A DNA stretch of 64,000 nucleotides from Ascaris suum. Taxonomy: Eukaryota; Nematoda; Chromadorea; Rhabditida; Ascarididae. Positions within the stretch are counted from its first letter, which is position 1. Each line of letters opens with the position of its first letter. Below, piece after piece: positions 13,501 through 26,230 of this stretch. The position numbers and the translations under genes are program-made. The DNA is taken from assembly GCA_013433145.1 (NCBI GenBank), contig CM024187.1:21792826-21856825 (forward strand), in the 5' to 3' direction. A model generated the notes under the pieces. It was not told where the DNA came from. It worked only from the letters and a program-made list of their open reading frames with translations, and ran no database searches.

Positions 13501-15589
13501 ATATGCAGATTTGAGGACTTAACTTACCAAAACTTTCCTCTTATCGTTAAAAAAAAGTATTTGATAGCTGAAACATATGGACGGTTAATTCCCACGAAGA
13601 AGCGTCAAATTGTGCAGTGTGAACCAAAGCAATTTTTTTTGGCCGAGGAATTTGCACAGTCGCAAGCCATCATAGCTGAGCAGGCTATTAGGCCGTTTGC
13701 CATTATTTCTAAATATTTGGCCAGCCGGCTGGCTCGATGTGCTGAAACTCAAAATCGTACATCTGTTCAGCCTTGGTAATATGTTTCTTCACATGTTTTT
13801 GAGCAATCGAATGAGCGCTATCAGACTCGTAACTCTTGTTCTGACGATTTATTTGCTTGAACTACTGCTGGTCATTGGAAAGGACAATGAAGATGAGCTG
13901 CGATTGTGATTCGAAAGTACAAAGAAGAATGCAGATGCAAGTTGAACGGGGACACCAAAAAGGAGTAGAGATAGTATGCATTTCAAAAAGACGATTTTCG
14001 AAAGGGATCTCATACGGCAAAACAAGAGAAATAACGGATTTCCTCGGTGAATACGGAATCTGTTCGCTCTCTTCTTTCGGCTTACACGAGGTAGCGATGC
14101 GGAAATCCCCGCTTTGAAATGCATGCTGTTTCCATGCTACTTGATTCTTTGAATTAGGTCCTACTCTAATTGCGCGTTACAGTCTTCTACCATTAGTAGG
14201 AGGAATAAAAACAGAATTCCGACGAATGTCAAAGCAGCTTCTTAGCTGAAGATAATCGAATAATGCGATGCTCGCCACGGAGATTGCGATACCTCTTAAC
14301 TGATATGGATTCCTAGTAGAAGCTGCGTTTTCTAATCATTTCGCCTCTTATGAAGTTGATTTTGTAATGAAGGAGGACATTTTAGATAAGATATCATATA
14401 TCTCTTGTTTCGTAAATTCTTTCCATTCGGAGAAACGCAACTGATATATCAGTTTTGAACCGATTTGACCAGAACAAAAAAACGGATGAAATTTTTCTCA
14501 GCACTGACCGATGTTGACGACGTTTCCCTCAACAATACGACATCTTTCATGTTCAAATTTGCATCGATTGAAGACGCATGACGGGAATATGCCGACCAAA
14601 GAGTTGTCTTATGATTTTTCAGAGGAAGTGATAAGGTAATGCATATTGCAGTAATCACTGAGACTTTTGAATAAAATAGTAAATTCAACAGGTGAAACTT
14701 AGGAAGATGGTTGAAAAGTAATTCTGACAGGTGAAAATGATCAGTAATCTCGACAGGTGAAATTCAGAGAAATAGTTGACACTCATTTTAGTGTTTTGCC
14801 GAAGCATACGAAAAAAACGCTAGAGTATTAGCATATGCAGATATGTTTACAGCAAAAGCACGGTATTAGCATATGCAAAAAACGCACGTCAAGATGCAGC
14901 ACGCAGAACGGATACGGAACTGACAGAACTGCGCCAAGTGACGAACTGCGTAACCAATATGGAACCGCTTCCCATGTGATCAGAGCTTTCAATAACTGAT
15001 TAAAAAATCTTGCAATCACAGCTTACTTTTAACGACCGTCCCATATATATTTGTTGTGGTGCTATATGCATCCATTTTAGTAGGCTTTTAGCAAAGAGCT
15101 TCACGGAGCAAGTGCAATACATGCCACGAAGGCTAGCGCGATAGGTGTTTTTCTGTAACTCTATTGAAATAAGTCAGCCGGCTGTGCTAGCGCTCAAAAG
15201 AACGATGAAACAGTGCCGCATGTCTGCTCTAACATGCCCAACTGATTGTATGAATCTTCATTTAAAATTTCGTTTCATTTTCACATTTCAGTGTTTTTAT
15301 AAGCAAAACTTACTAGTAAATTTACTGATGTGATAGACGTCATTGACTCATATGGGCAATGATCAATCGGGTAACTTTAATCCCCTTAGTTTAAGCCGTT
15401 GGCGGATTAAAGGTAGAAGACAATTGGCACACAAACGCATATGCACAAGCGTGATGTTACACAATGTCGTTTTCTGCAAAATTGTATTAAAATGAACAAA
15501 AGCATGCTGTTTTTAATAGGACGAAAAAACTTCACAGTACCATTGAAAATGCGAACAGAGTCCTCAAAAAATGAAGGAAGCGGAAAAGT

Positions 15590-15617
15590 GGGGGGGGGGG
15601 GGGGGGGGGGGGGGGGG
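15590..15617 (+). repeat. Poly(G) tract, 28 G
   Basis: This is the longest homopolymer in the window, 28 consecutive G. Runs of this type can form G-quadruplexes. The length may also be imprecise because such tracts are hard to sequence. Confidence 0.88.
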
Positions 15618-16205
15618 AGAGGAGAGAACATCGGTAATTTTTTAGGAAAGCGAGAACGCTAGGCAAACATTGGACGTGAATGAAAAAAAAAAGTGGATTG
15701 CGTTAAACAAAAGTGGATTGCGTTATTGACAGATGTTCACCTAAATCTGATCTCTAGAAAAGGTGACGTTCGGCACTGAAAAGTCTGACGAATGTTATCA
15801 ACAATTACGCCATCCTCAAAAAACAATACTTTGTAATTCAAGTAATAAAGTGATTACTTGTTACGTGATCGTGCAACCACCTACTTTCATTTATTATTAA
15901 TAACCTAACCTCTTCCTCGCTTTCTCTCTCACAAAGTCTCAAGTCACAGCTATTATTCTTGCATCCATTAAAAATCATCCAAACAAACTCTAGAATCGAG
16001 ATCGCAACCCAGTTTTCATTTGGGACTTCACATCGCAAACTGCTCTTACGTTTTTTAACTTCACAAGGAGAGAGACTTTCCGAAAGCTTCTGCAAAGTTT
16101 TCAAAACTCTGGACTTTAGCCGAGGATTCCAGAAATAAATCTATCTGTGCTGCAAGACACACAATGACCGTTTTAAAGTTCTTCGGCTATAGATGATCCT
16201 TCCTA

Positions 16206-16219
16206 CCCCCCCCCCCCCC
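16206..16219 (+). repeat. Poly(C) tract, 14 C
   Basis: A run of 14 C on the plus strand (G on the minus strand), intergenic. Confidence 0.9.
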
Positions 16220-16954
16220 TATGCCACCGGTTCAAGTCGAAATAATGCCCAGGTATTGTGGAACGAAAGAAAAGGGGGGTTGAAGGAAGACAAATAAGTA
16301 CGTCCATGCAATCGTGTGACATAAGATCTGCATTCAGCAATTTATCTCGGCACGAATTGCCAGTTTTGTCCACTCAGGATTTCCAACAATGAATGGACGG
16401 TCCGCTCGGCTGAAAGGTGTCGAATGGTAAATCTTTCCTCTGTTAGACCATAGTGGTTCTTTGAACGCGAGATTACAAATGGTCAAGAAAATGAATAATG
16501 GAGGAAAGAGAAATGTGCCTGAGGTGATCTGAGTGAAGCGGATCGCGAGCATGCTAAAGTCGCACGACCCAGCTGGCAGAAAATAACGTTAGGGGCGTTA
16601 GGCAAGCAGCATGCGCTATACAGCTATTTGAGTAGGGGGGCCCTTTGCGGTCGACAAATGCACCTCAACTTCGAGCAATTTCTCTTCGCGCTGTCAACAG
16701 CACTCGCCTCGCAAAAATGCAATGCACTTCCATGAGTACATCCAACCCATTACGCCTAACATTATACTCCCATCACTATGGAAAATCTGCATTTAAATGC
16801 AGTGGAATTTTGATCAATGATTTCAATTATAGTATAGTAGTACCTCAATGCAGAAATTATGAAGATGAAACACGAATCGCGATGCGCGCAACGCAACCCT
16901 AACCTATATTCGTGTCATTGTTCAGATCGGAAATGAATTCAGACGAGCGAAATC

Positions 16955-17655
16955 AATCAAATCGAATCTCAGTTCAAGCCAGTATCAACTTGCAAATCGA
17001 ATTTCATTTTAATTCATAAGACTAGTTCACATCGAATTTCAGTTCATCGAGCTCCAGCTCAATCCTTCAACCGCGTTCGAATCCGAGTCCAGTTCATCGC
17101 ATAAGCCTACATGAAGTCGTTTATAATTTCGATCCACTAACCTCCTCCAAATCCAATTTCAGATCAATCCATCGGTCACAGTCACGTCGGACCTCACTTT
17201 GATTCTTCGACCCCGTTCAACTCTAATTTCAGTTTAATTCGTCAGTCTCATTGAAACGGAGTTTGTCCAAAATCCCCCAGCTTCGTTCAGGCCGAACTTC
17301 AGTGTTCATATCGGAGTTCACTTTGCTGTGCCAGCCTCTTTTTAATCAAATTTCTATTCAACCCACCAACCAGCCTGTCTGAGCTTCAGCGTCAGTCCAG
17401 CACATCAGCTTCGTTCGAATAGAATCTTAGCTCTTTCTACCAAAATCCCTGAAATCGAATTTCAGCTCATCCCATCAGTGCCGTTCAAATCGAGTTTCAA
17501 TTCAACCTACAATCACCGTCAAATCAAATTTCAGTTCAACTGTCCAACCACTTTTGTCTCTAATTTTACTTCCGCTCAGCAACCTCTTCAAAACGAATAC
17601 CACTTAAATCCGTCGATCTTTTTCAAATCGAGCTTTGGTTCAACTCACCAACTTT
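16955..17655. repeat. Degenerate tandem array, period about 35 bp
   Basis: A unit resembling TCAAATCGAATTTCAGTTCA followed by a C-rich spacer (such as CCCATCAGCCTCG) recurs with gradual divergence. Copies of the AATTTCAGTTCA-like core begin near 16961, 16997, 17031, 17151, 17186, 17221, 17255, 17291, 17344, 17454, 17488, 17522, 17591 and 17626. Most neighbouring intervals are 34-36 bp or close to twice that. About 20 copies fit, none identical. Because 35 is not a multiple of three, the array is unlikely to encode a repeat protein; the 113-codon frame at 17478-17819 overlaps it by chance. Confidence 0.75.
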
Positions 17656-17659
17656 TGTA

Positions 17660-20600
17660 TCACCAGAGTTATGTGTTTTGGACGGTTCAATTATTTTTTT
17701 CTAAACCGAGTAAACTCCATTATTCTTTTGCTTCTCCCATGAAACATTTTTCGAAGCGTTTAAGCCGTAAAGTTGTGATATTTGCCAGCGATCACGGTTT
17801 TATTTTAAAATATTTTTGAAATTTATCTTCCTCCGCTCATATAGCTTCTCGCATCGTGTTTCCCGGAATCTATATCTCAAATTATGCGATTTTCTTAAAG
17901 AAATTTTAAAAAAAAACTCAATTTGTAATCATTGACACACTGTCGATTGTAGTTACTTCTTGCTCACTGTTGCAAAATTGTAAAAAATTTCTCGTATATT
18001 CTTTTAGAGAAGTTGCTTATATTGGCTTCTTCCTTGAGAAGGACGTGTTCACAGTCTATGTCTATGATCACTTCGCATTAAATAACCGATTGAATAGCGT
18101 CCTTCATAATGTTCAGATCAGAGTTATTCCGTGATAGAATCTTCCAACGCAAACATTCGTTCTCGAGAAAAAAAGTTCCATCTTTTTCACCCGTCTCAAT
18201 TATTTCAACTTCCGCTTCATTTGCACTTTCCCTTACCGAAGTTTGCTTTTCCCTTACCTCACTGAATGATTTTTATCCGCTGCAAATATTCTCGAAATTT
18301 TTATAACTCTCATCATGTGCTCTATTTAGGAGATTATTAATGGAAACTTATATCTATCATATCTTTAATTCATCCATTTCTTCCACTTGTTTAGCAGTTT
18401 TCTTTGTATACTCGTGAATAAAGGACTTTATCTGTGCTAAGAAGGATAACTTGCGCACTGATAAAAATCGAGTAAAAACGATGCTGCCTGCATCTGGTGG
18501 ATATGTGATAAATCCTGTAAAGTCGATTGCTGTCATTTTATCGCTGATCGTTTCTTATGTCATTGCTTAATTTGAATTTAATCCAGAATTTGAATACCGA
18601 ATGCATAAGAAGTTCCTTCGAAGTAGAATAGTTGGAATTTGAATGGACCCTTTTTGTTTTGACGCATTAAGCAAAAACTTATGAAAATAATACTCCTGGG
18701 AGGCGTCCTCTCTTCAGTTAATTAAAAGTAATAAAATATGCAAAAATGTCCAGTCCGAATTAATGTACACTGAGATCCATTCAAATTGGCAGCTTTGATT
18801 ATTTTGTGATCGAAATACTCTGAAGAAGGCTTCGAAATCTTTCACCATTTTCTAACGAGTGTCAAAGGTAATTCACCTGAACAAATCGTTGTTTAGTTTT
18901 TCCACATTGTTCAAATCGCGTAGTGACTTTGAATAAGGACGTTGGAAGAACTTTATCTTGCAGCCATATTCGCCATTCAATGTGCTCTAAGCTGATATCA
19001 AACAAATTTATCGGTAAGGTAAGCATCTAGTAGCTATATATTTGCAAATAAGATTCCCCCTTTAAAAAAAAATGAAACTTTCCACAATTTAGATAGAAAT
19101 CCATAAATATATAATCATTTGCATTTCAATTTATTTCCATATGCACTTTATGAATTCTTTTTCCATTTCAGAGAACGCTAAAGGCGAAAGAATTCAGCAG
19201 AAAATAAGCGGAAGACGGGCATCACTGCTGATCTAAAGAGGTGTACAAAGCAGACGATCCCAATATTCTTGCACTGGAAGACCGACAGTGAACGAAAACC
19301 ATATTGCTTTTGCATATGGAAAAATTAAAACGGCTCCATAGAACGCTTGCTGTAATCATGAACTTTGAATGCTGTTCATAGCATTGGGTAGGGGGAGAAG
19401 AGAGCGAAAGGAAAAGTAAGGAGCTTTAAATACTTTTATATGAGTGTGTTGTACAAGGGCTGGCGACTTGGCTCGCAGTTAGTTGATCGAGCGGTTATCT
19501 GTCACTTTATTTGGCACTAATGGATTCTCATCGTCGTTATTTTCAGCCGTGTGGTCTCCCTTGTATTAACAACTTTCTCATTTGGTTGTGGCACTAACCA
19601 AATCTACGAAGGCTTGCGACCACCCTATATACGCTTCCACTTCGTTCGTTGATTGCGTAAAACAACATCCGCTATTTCCGCTCGCGAAGTGCATAAGCGT
19701 TCGATGTTTTATGGTGCATTTACATGCAACATTGCCTAAGCATAGGTTCATAGCAGCTCAGAATGCGATTGGGGAAGAGATATAAAAATTGTTGAATGAT
19801 GGCTGCCATCATAAACGGGGCTCTTATTACTGAATTTTAGAGCGACGCCCCTACACACTATGATTGGATTCGAAGCAAAACAAGAAGTTTCCTTTATTCA
19901 GTGAATAGAGGTTCTTATTTTTCATCACCGTCGTTAACCCCTTCACTTCATAACCTCTATTTAGATAGGACGATGAAATTAGTACGTCGTTTGTGGATAT
20001 GCAATCTTCGATAAGAAGATAAAAATTCCCAGGAATGTCAAAGCATCCGGCTTCTGTTAATGATAAACGCTTGCTCTCTGCCATTCAAAGGGAGGAAAAG
20101 CAGATTTTCACACCTTTTATAATGCAGAGATCGATAAAATAACTTCCAATTTTAGTAATAACTGCCGAATAACTTCTAAGTGGCAGATATTTTTCCATTG
20201 TTAATTGTCACATAATATATATTTTCGATCTCCTATTCCCTCTGCTGTGGTTCTGCAGTTGAGGTTGAAAGACTGAAACATGCTAATTGCTTTGGACAAA
20301 TCTTTGCTCAACTTCGATTCCGGCTGAGCAGTTTCAGTTTGAGATATGCAACGAGGAGCAAATATAATGGAATAGGACGAAATTTGTGGAAACTATTTGT
20401 TTGATGGTAACGGCTCATTCAACGACAGCAGCGATTTTGGCAATCATTGGGTGTTTTTTGCTCAGAAAAGAATACCAAGTTATGGAGGCTGTACCTTTCC
20501 GTCTATTCGTCTATTCATTCATTCGCATATTTCAACGTCGACTGAAACCAACATTCAAAGATGGGTGGCTAAGCTGATTCTGAGCTCGGGTCTTAAAAAT

Positions 20601-23600
20601 CACCGTCTATCTCTGCCTCGCCGTTTAGAGGCTGGACGCTTGCAAACTCATAAGAGATAGTTGTTCCATAAAATTATTTGCATCATAATGCAAACGAATT
20701 CTATAGGAGAATTAAACTCTGCCCTCGTCTGTGGACCGCACTTATGAATTGACCATGTGTCCCAGCGGGTAATGGCCTCAGACAAGCCTTGCTTTCGAAA
20801 TCTTGCCAAAAAATTCAAAATCCCATAGTTCTTTTTGTGGAAAAAAGTGAAACATGGTACTTGGAAGTTGAGCGATAGATTGTGGAGACTGGATGATTCT
20901 GTAAAGCAGCGACGCCTTTAAATATGGGTATTATCACATTTTGGGTGTATTTCCCACTGCGTTCACTCAAGTTTTCTTCATTCTGCGGCTACAGAAAAGT
21001 TACCGACTGTTTTGAGTCTTACGGTCGTTTTCCCATCATAATTACCCCCCTTCTGTACTCATATTTTTGTCTCAAAACAGATGATTTATTCAGTTTTCAT
21101 CTTCTATGGCCAAAATAAATGAAAATAATTGCAACAGTACGAACTTAACAACGAAACTACATAGGCTCACTGGAGGCATTTCAATGTGAATATAAATGAT
21201 AAAGAAGCGATACATGAATGTTAGATTTCCTGACCGCTGATTTTCATATTATTTTCTCTGCGAAAAAGTTTGCAGCACTTTCAGCATGAATGCGACTCTT
21301 CTACCTCTTGCAGCTCTCTACTCTCCTCTCACTTCTCCTCTCCCCTCTCCCACTCCATATACATTTCCTTCATTAGGAGATATGATACAGGTTGACTGCT
21401 GAAGCAAGCATCAAGCTTTATAGTATAATTATGAATGGCTTGAACACGAATTTCGGTTTTTTAACTCATTTTTGTAAGTGATAGCTAGGTATTGCGCCAC
21501 TAGAAAAATATCGGTTAGTTCAATTATATTATAATTCTGGTTTTTTGTGGTGATCAAAAAAGTACTGCACTTAAAAAATATTCTCTAATTTCATTCATAA
21601 GAGATTTCAAATATAAATGCACTTTCATTTTGCGAAATGCGTTTTCTATGTACACTTGAAATGCTTGTACCATTTACCACCTCTCCAATGCGAGTATTCT
21701 TTCAACAACGGTTGACATATTCGTGTGCTCAATTAAAGATAAGGAGACGATGACCATGTCTTCATTATCAACACACAAATTTCTTCACTTATTTCAATCG
21801 TAAATATATTATGCTGTTGTATATTCCCCGTTTCAGAATATTCAAATATTGCAATGTAACTCTTGACAATACTCAAACTTTTGTCTCATCTATGCGGTTC
21901 TACGAATCAATCATGAAATATCTTTTCCTCATTACGATATCGGAAATGTGTGCATTGATGTCACACCGCTATCAAAACTTGTTGAGCTTGAGTTAATGTT
22001 TTCATCAAATATACAAATAAGGCATGAGGAAATTGAGAATGGGAGCTAATAAAGTCCTCACTACTCCAGAGAGGGGATGTTGTCAAAAGAAGATTCGATT
22101 GCTGTTTGAAATCAATAGTTTAATCCATTCTTGAGACATTGCTCATTTGGTGTGTATAGGAAACGTTGAATACGCAAATATTTCCATGCACTCGGTTATC
22201 TTCGCTGTGCGTTTGTTCTTTTGTTATTGCATACATGTATTTGTTTCTGGTGGTATTCTTATATGTTTATTTGTTTATGGATTAAACATTTTCGATCCTC
22301 ATCACTCAATGTCTAGCATCTGATCATTTATGTATATAGGTGAACCAGGAAACTTTTATATAACGTTTTCATTGATACATAAGCAGCATAACGCATCATC
22401 TTTTTGCCATCGTGTTGAGACTATCCTTTGGTTAAACACGTTGTGTCCATACATCAGTATCGCATGGTCAGTAGTATTGTCCATACTGACATAATGGTCA
22501 AGACGCTTCTTTCAAGAAAACCTCAACGAAGCTTTCACTATTTGCGATCGCCGACCTCCTCTGAACGACTGTGACAATATGAATGTTTCAGATCTCTCTG
22601 TTTTCTGTTTTCATTCACTGTCACTCTTGTCACTACAAATGTCTCTCACAGTCTTTCCACATTTTAATGTATTTTCATGTTGACCATATCTTAGTGCTGT
22701 AGCTGATATTCTACATGCTAGCCGATTCACTCATGGGTTTGTATATATTGCCGTAATTTTCGTCCTCTCGTACCTACTTTGCTTGCGAATGCCAAGAATC
22801 CCCTTGTTTCTAAGTAATTGTTCACTTTCTATCGTATGTTATAAGTACTTCCTTTGTTTTGTTGAATTAGTTACTCTTCGTCACAGCCATGCACTTCTTC
22901 TCTTTTGACATTCATGTCGACACAAACTGTACTCAATATTACATTGCTTTGCTCTCCGATTTCTCCCGTTGTTCACTTTGGTATGTTTATTCGCTCGCGT
23001 TTTCGATATTTTGCTGGTTTAAGAGAAAATCGTCTACGTGCTTCTTTGAAATTAGTCGGCTCTGATGATGACCAGGTGGGCCGGAACATAAGCATAAGCT
23101 TGAAACATGTGTTTCACATTTTATCATATTGCATTAAACGTAACCCATCACTCGTATATGATCAAACCGCTTTATGTAACGTAATCTTGTCGTCATGATT
23201 AGGCAAACTTTTACTTTTCGTTGTATTTTGGCATCTACAGCTTATCCACTGCAATTGATCAGACGGTTGTTGTTCTAGTTTTGTTCGGTATTAAACTTTT
23301 ATGCCATCCACCTGTGGAAAAGCTACCTATTGACTTTGTCTATACGATGAACGTAGACTTTTTAGTCGACAGAAAGTGGGCGTTTGAAGGTATCAGAAGG
23401 ATGCTTAACATAGTCAAGATTTCTAGCTGCAGTGAAATGCGTTCGATTCGAATGTTTTCACTCCCGCTTGTGATTGCAGACTTTGGATGCCTTTTAGCTT
23501 TGCCAGTATTGATTGCAATCTATAATTAAAGTTGGAGACAGTACTACTAAATTTCGGGAAGCTCAAATGAGCATTATATGCGATTTTGTCGGCTAAAACA

Positions 23601-26118
23601 TTGCAATGAAGCTCAATTGCACCGTGATTTAAATTATCGCACTTTTTGTGCTCAAATATATGCAAAAATCATCATCAGTTCTATGAGATTTTATTGCATG
23701 AGAGTAGGTGGTTGATGGTGAGCGGGAACAGCTGCCATGGGGTCATGTTCTCACTTCTCGCACTGTCTCTACTAGGAAGAGGAAACATTTTCAATCCCGC
23801 AGTTGAACGTAATCATTTCGAAGCGAATATTGTTCAATTTAACCTTGAATGCATTAACCGCCTTGTTACTTTTTAAGACGCTCTCTTGGACGACCTTATT
23901 TGGGGCTGACACTAGTTTCTTGCATATGCAGGTCCTTTTGAATGCCCTGACCGATATCACTGCAACGAAGAAAGGGATAGATGCAAAAAATGCAGGTGGA
24001 AACTAAGGTTTGAACCTTGACTTTCCCTCGTCGAAAAGACGACGTCATTGGGCCCCCACTGAATGCTAAAGGCGAGCAAAATGCTGTAATAAGTGAATCT
24101 TCTCAAAATTCCAGTCAAGTTATTGAAAATCTCCCACAGGGAAACAAAATAAATGAAAATCTTTTAAAGTAATTATTTTTGGCTTCGCTTTGCGTGTATT
24201 CTAATCGCTGAATTATTCAATGCCATTGATCCACGAATGATCTCAATACTCTTTCTAATGAGCGTTTTTCATAACTTTCCTTTTGTTTTGTTTGGCCGAT
24301 CGCACAAAATCTTATACAGCTTCACATAAGCTTTCGCTGCGCATAATTAATTACAAAGATAATAAATAATTCCTCGTGATGAGTCCATATTTGGCCGATT
24401 TGCGTAAAACATTATACGGCTTCATTATATGTTTAACTATGTTTGATTAATCACAAGGACGATAAACAATTTCCAATGATACATTGAAGCGCCAATGCAA
24501 AATTTCGTATGCTTTATCGAAGGTTATCAAAGTGAGGCTTCTATCGAATAAATAATTCCCAATATGAGAAATAATTCCCCAATTTAAATATCAAAATTTA
24601 TCAAAGCTTATCAGAATTGTTCTATCGCACTTTTGGACGTATTTGATGTTTTTCTACGAAATGTTTTCCAATCTTTGATAGGGTCTTTCTCATTCATATA
24701 TTTTCATTTCTTTATGGCGGCGATACAAGCAATAACCATTTGGCTAATTCTCAAATGTACACCTTTACCTCACGCAGTTCAGTGAGTTCCCCACGCAAAT
24801 GTACATCCTCATGTGGAAGCTGTTCACTAACATGCAAGTCTCTTCACTTAACGCATTTGTTGTATTCCACAGTTAATCTTTATGTATTTTTTGGCATGTC
24901 ATTTTTAAGCCGATTTCATTGCCTAACTTCAGCCACTACATCTGCAAGTTTTAACCTCTAAATGAATAATGTAACTTGAACGTAGCTCTCGCTTGAATGA
25001 GTTGCAGCAGTGTAACATGGTTACAGTGCAGAAGCCATCCACGTACCGTCCAAAATGCTCTGTACCTTCACATGGTATCATGTGGCATCAACGTCACCAT
25101 ACGTTATGCAAATATGGAGCGTTTTAGAGCATCACAAAGCCTTAAAACAACTCCCGCCTCAGTACGCATTGATTGGAAAACAGCGGTGAATAGAAGCCCT
25201 AGGTCTTCTTTCCAGCAAATACAATAGAGGCAGCTGGTTAGCGTGCTGCTGCAATGTTTCAGAGTATTGCTTCTGGATGGCTTTACGTTCGCTCAATAAT
25301 TGTTTTATGCCTATGGGGTTTTTGTAAATGAAAACATAAGATAGTGTGGCAGTGTTTGCCATAAACAACAATTGTTTTCAGGTGTAAAGAGGATCTTTTG
25401 ACCACAAAATCTTTTATCTTTTTGCGGATAAGGCGGTGAGTTATGACGCAAAACAGAATTTCCCTCTTTTTATTCAAAGAAGAAGAGAGAGAGGAGAAAA
25501 AACAAACGCAAGGGAATGCGAAGGGGAACTTACTGTGTTTGTTATTGGTAGGGTACAGTAACGGAGAGAGGGAACACAACTCTGTCTCCCTGTCCTGACT
25601 TGTATCTTTCATTCTCTCACTACGGAACCCTTATTCGGTGCCTTCATTGCTAGGAGAAGGACGGAGTTTCGAACGCCTCCTCAGCAATGCACATTCGAAC
25701 AGCAAACGGGTTCTCGAGCATTTGCATCCGCAGAAACATGCTCATACGGCATTTGTGCTTTGGTCTAGGTCTGGGATGGGAAAGCATAGGTGCAGGACGT
25801 TTTACGTGAGTTACAACGAAAACGTGACGTTGCTATTTTCATAAAACGATGGTTGATGTGGTGACGTTGAAAAAAGCTTAGTAATCAATCATGGAGGAAA
25901 TGGCCTCAGAGGCGAAATTCAGACGCTTCTGTAAATTGGCCTTGAAAGAAAAAGGTGGAATTTTGCAGTAGCAACATTGCAGCGCATGAGTTTTATCTAT
26001 TTTCCTGATCATCGGTCAAAAGCAAACCGATATGACGGCATCAAAATTGTCAACAACGAGTGACGTAATATTAAAGAGAGACAGTGATGTCAACTTGAGG
26101 AGTATTAATTCGCCAACT
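17660..26118. other. Gene-free stretch upstream of the secreted-peptide gene
   Basis: No gene is recognised here. Isolated plus-strand frames at 22905-23198 and 23221-23529 have protein-like composition but lack splice context or family motifs. A pyrimidine-rich tract lies at 21300-21357, a purine-rich tract at 25475-25530, and an imperfect tandem duplication at 24291-24488. The last few hundred bases should include the promoter of the gene starting at 26231. Confidence 0.45.
24291..24488. repeat. Imperfect tandem duplication, about 99 bp offset
   Basis: Two diverged copies begin with TTTGGCCGAT, at 24291 and 24390. Each continues through (T)ATACAGCTTCA-like and TTAATTACAA/TTAATCACAA-like blocks in the same order and spacing. 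It looks like an old segmental tandem duplication in non-coding DNA. Confidence 0.6.
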
Positions 26119-26128
26119 TATATATAGG
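26119..26128 (+). promoter_or_regulatory. Candidate TATA box of the secreted-peptide gene
   Basis: TATATATAGG lies about 110 bp upstream of the ATG at 26231, on the same strand. Its position suits a start of transcription near 26150. It is assigned from sequence alone. Confidence 0.5.
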
Positions 26129-26230
26129 TTTCTCTCTAGGCATCGCCGTCTGAAATCGGAGACGAGTGGACGCTATACGAAAGTGGCTAAAAGCAGTTGC
26201 AGCAGCACTCCACACTCACGCCACGCCGCA

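Larger units (their letters stand above)
7911..16950. other. Gene-free stretch upstream of the channel gene
   Basis: I find no exon set with matching splice sites and phases on either strand. The open frames here are isolated and low in complexity. Local features are a CA/TG-rich patch at 8125-8180, a TG-rich patch at 13085-13200, direct repeats of GTATTAGCATATGCA near 14825 and 14861, three ACAGGTGAAA motifs at 14690-14765, and a 17-bp direct repeat containing AGTGGATTGCGTTA at 15690-15725. The channel promoter probably lies in the first part of this stretch but cannot be pinned down. Confidence 0.5.

Noticed and set aside
13465..13779. Plus-strand 104-codon ORF with protein-like A/E/Q-rich composition
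   Set aside because: It has no convincing splice context, no family motif and no neighbouring exons. ORFs of this size occur by chance in a 64-kb window.
17478..17819. 113-codon ORF over the tandem array
   Set aside because: The repeat period of about 35 bp does not preserve frame, so the open frame is incidental.
22905..23529. Two consecutive plus-strand ORFs of about 100 codons
   Set aside because: No motif, no splice sites joining them and AT-rich codon use. They are not distinguishable from chance.
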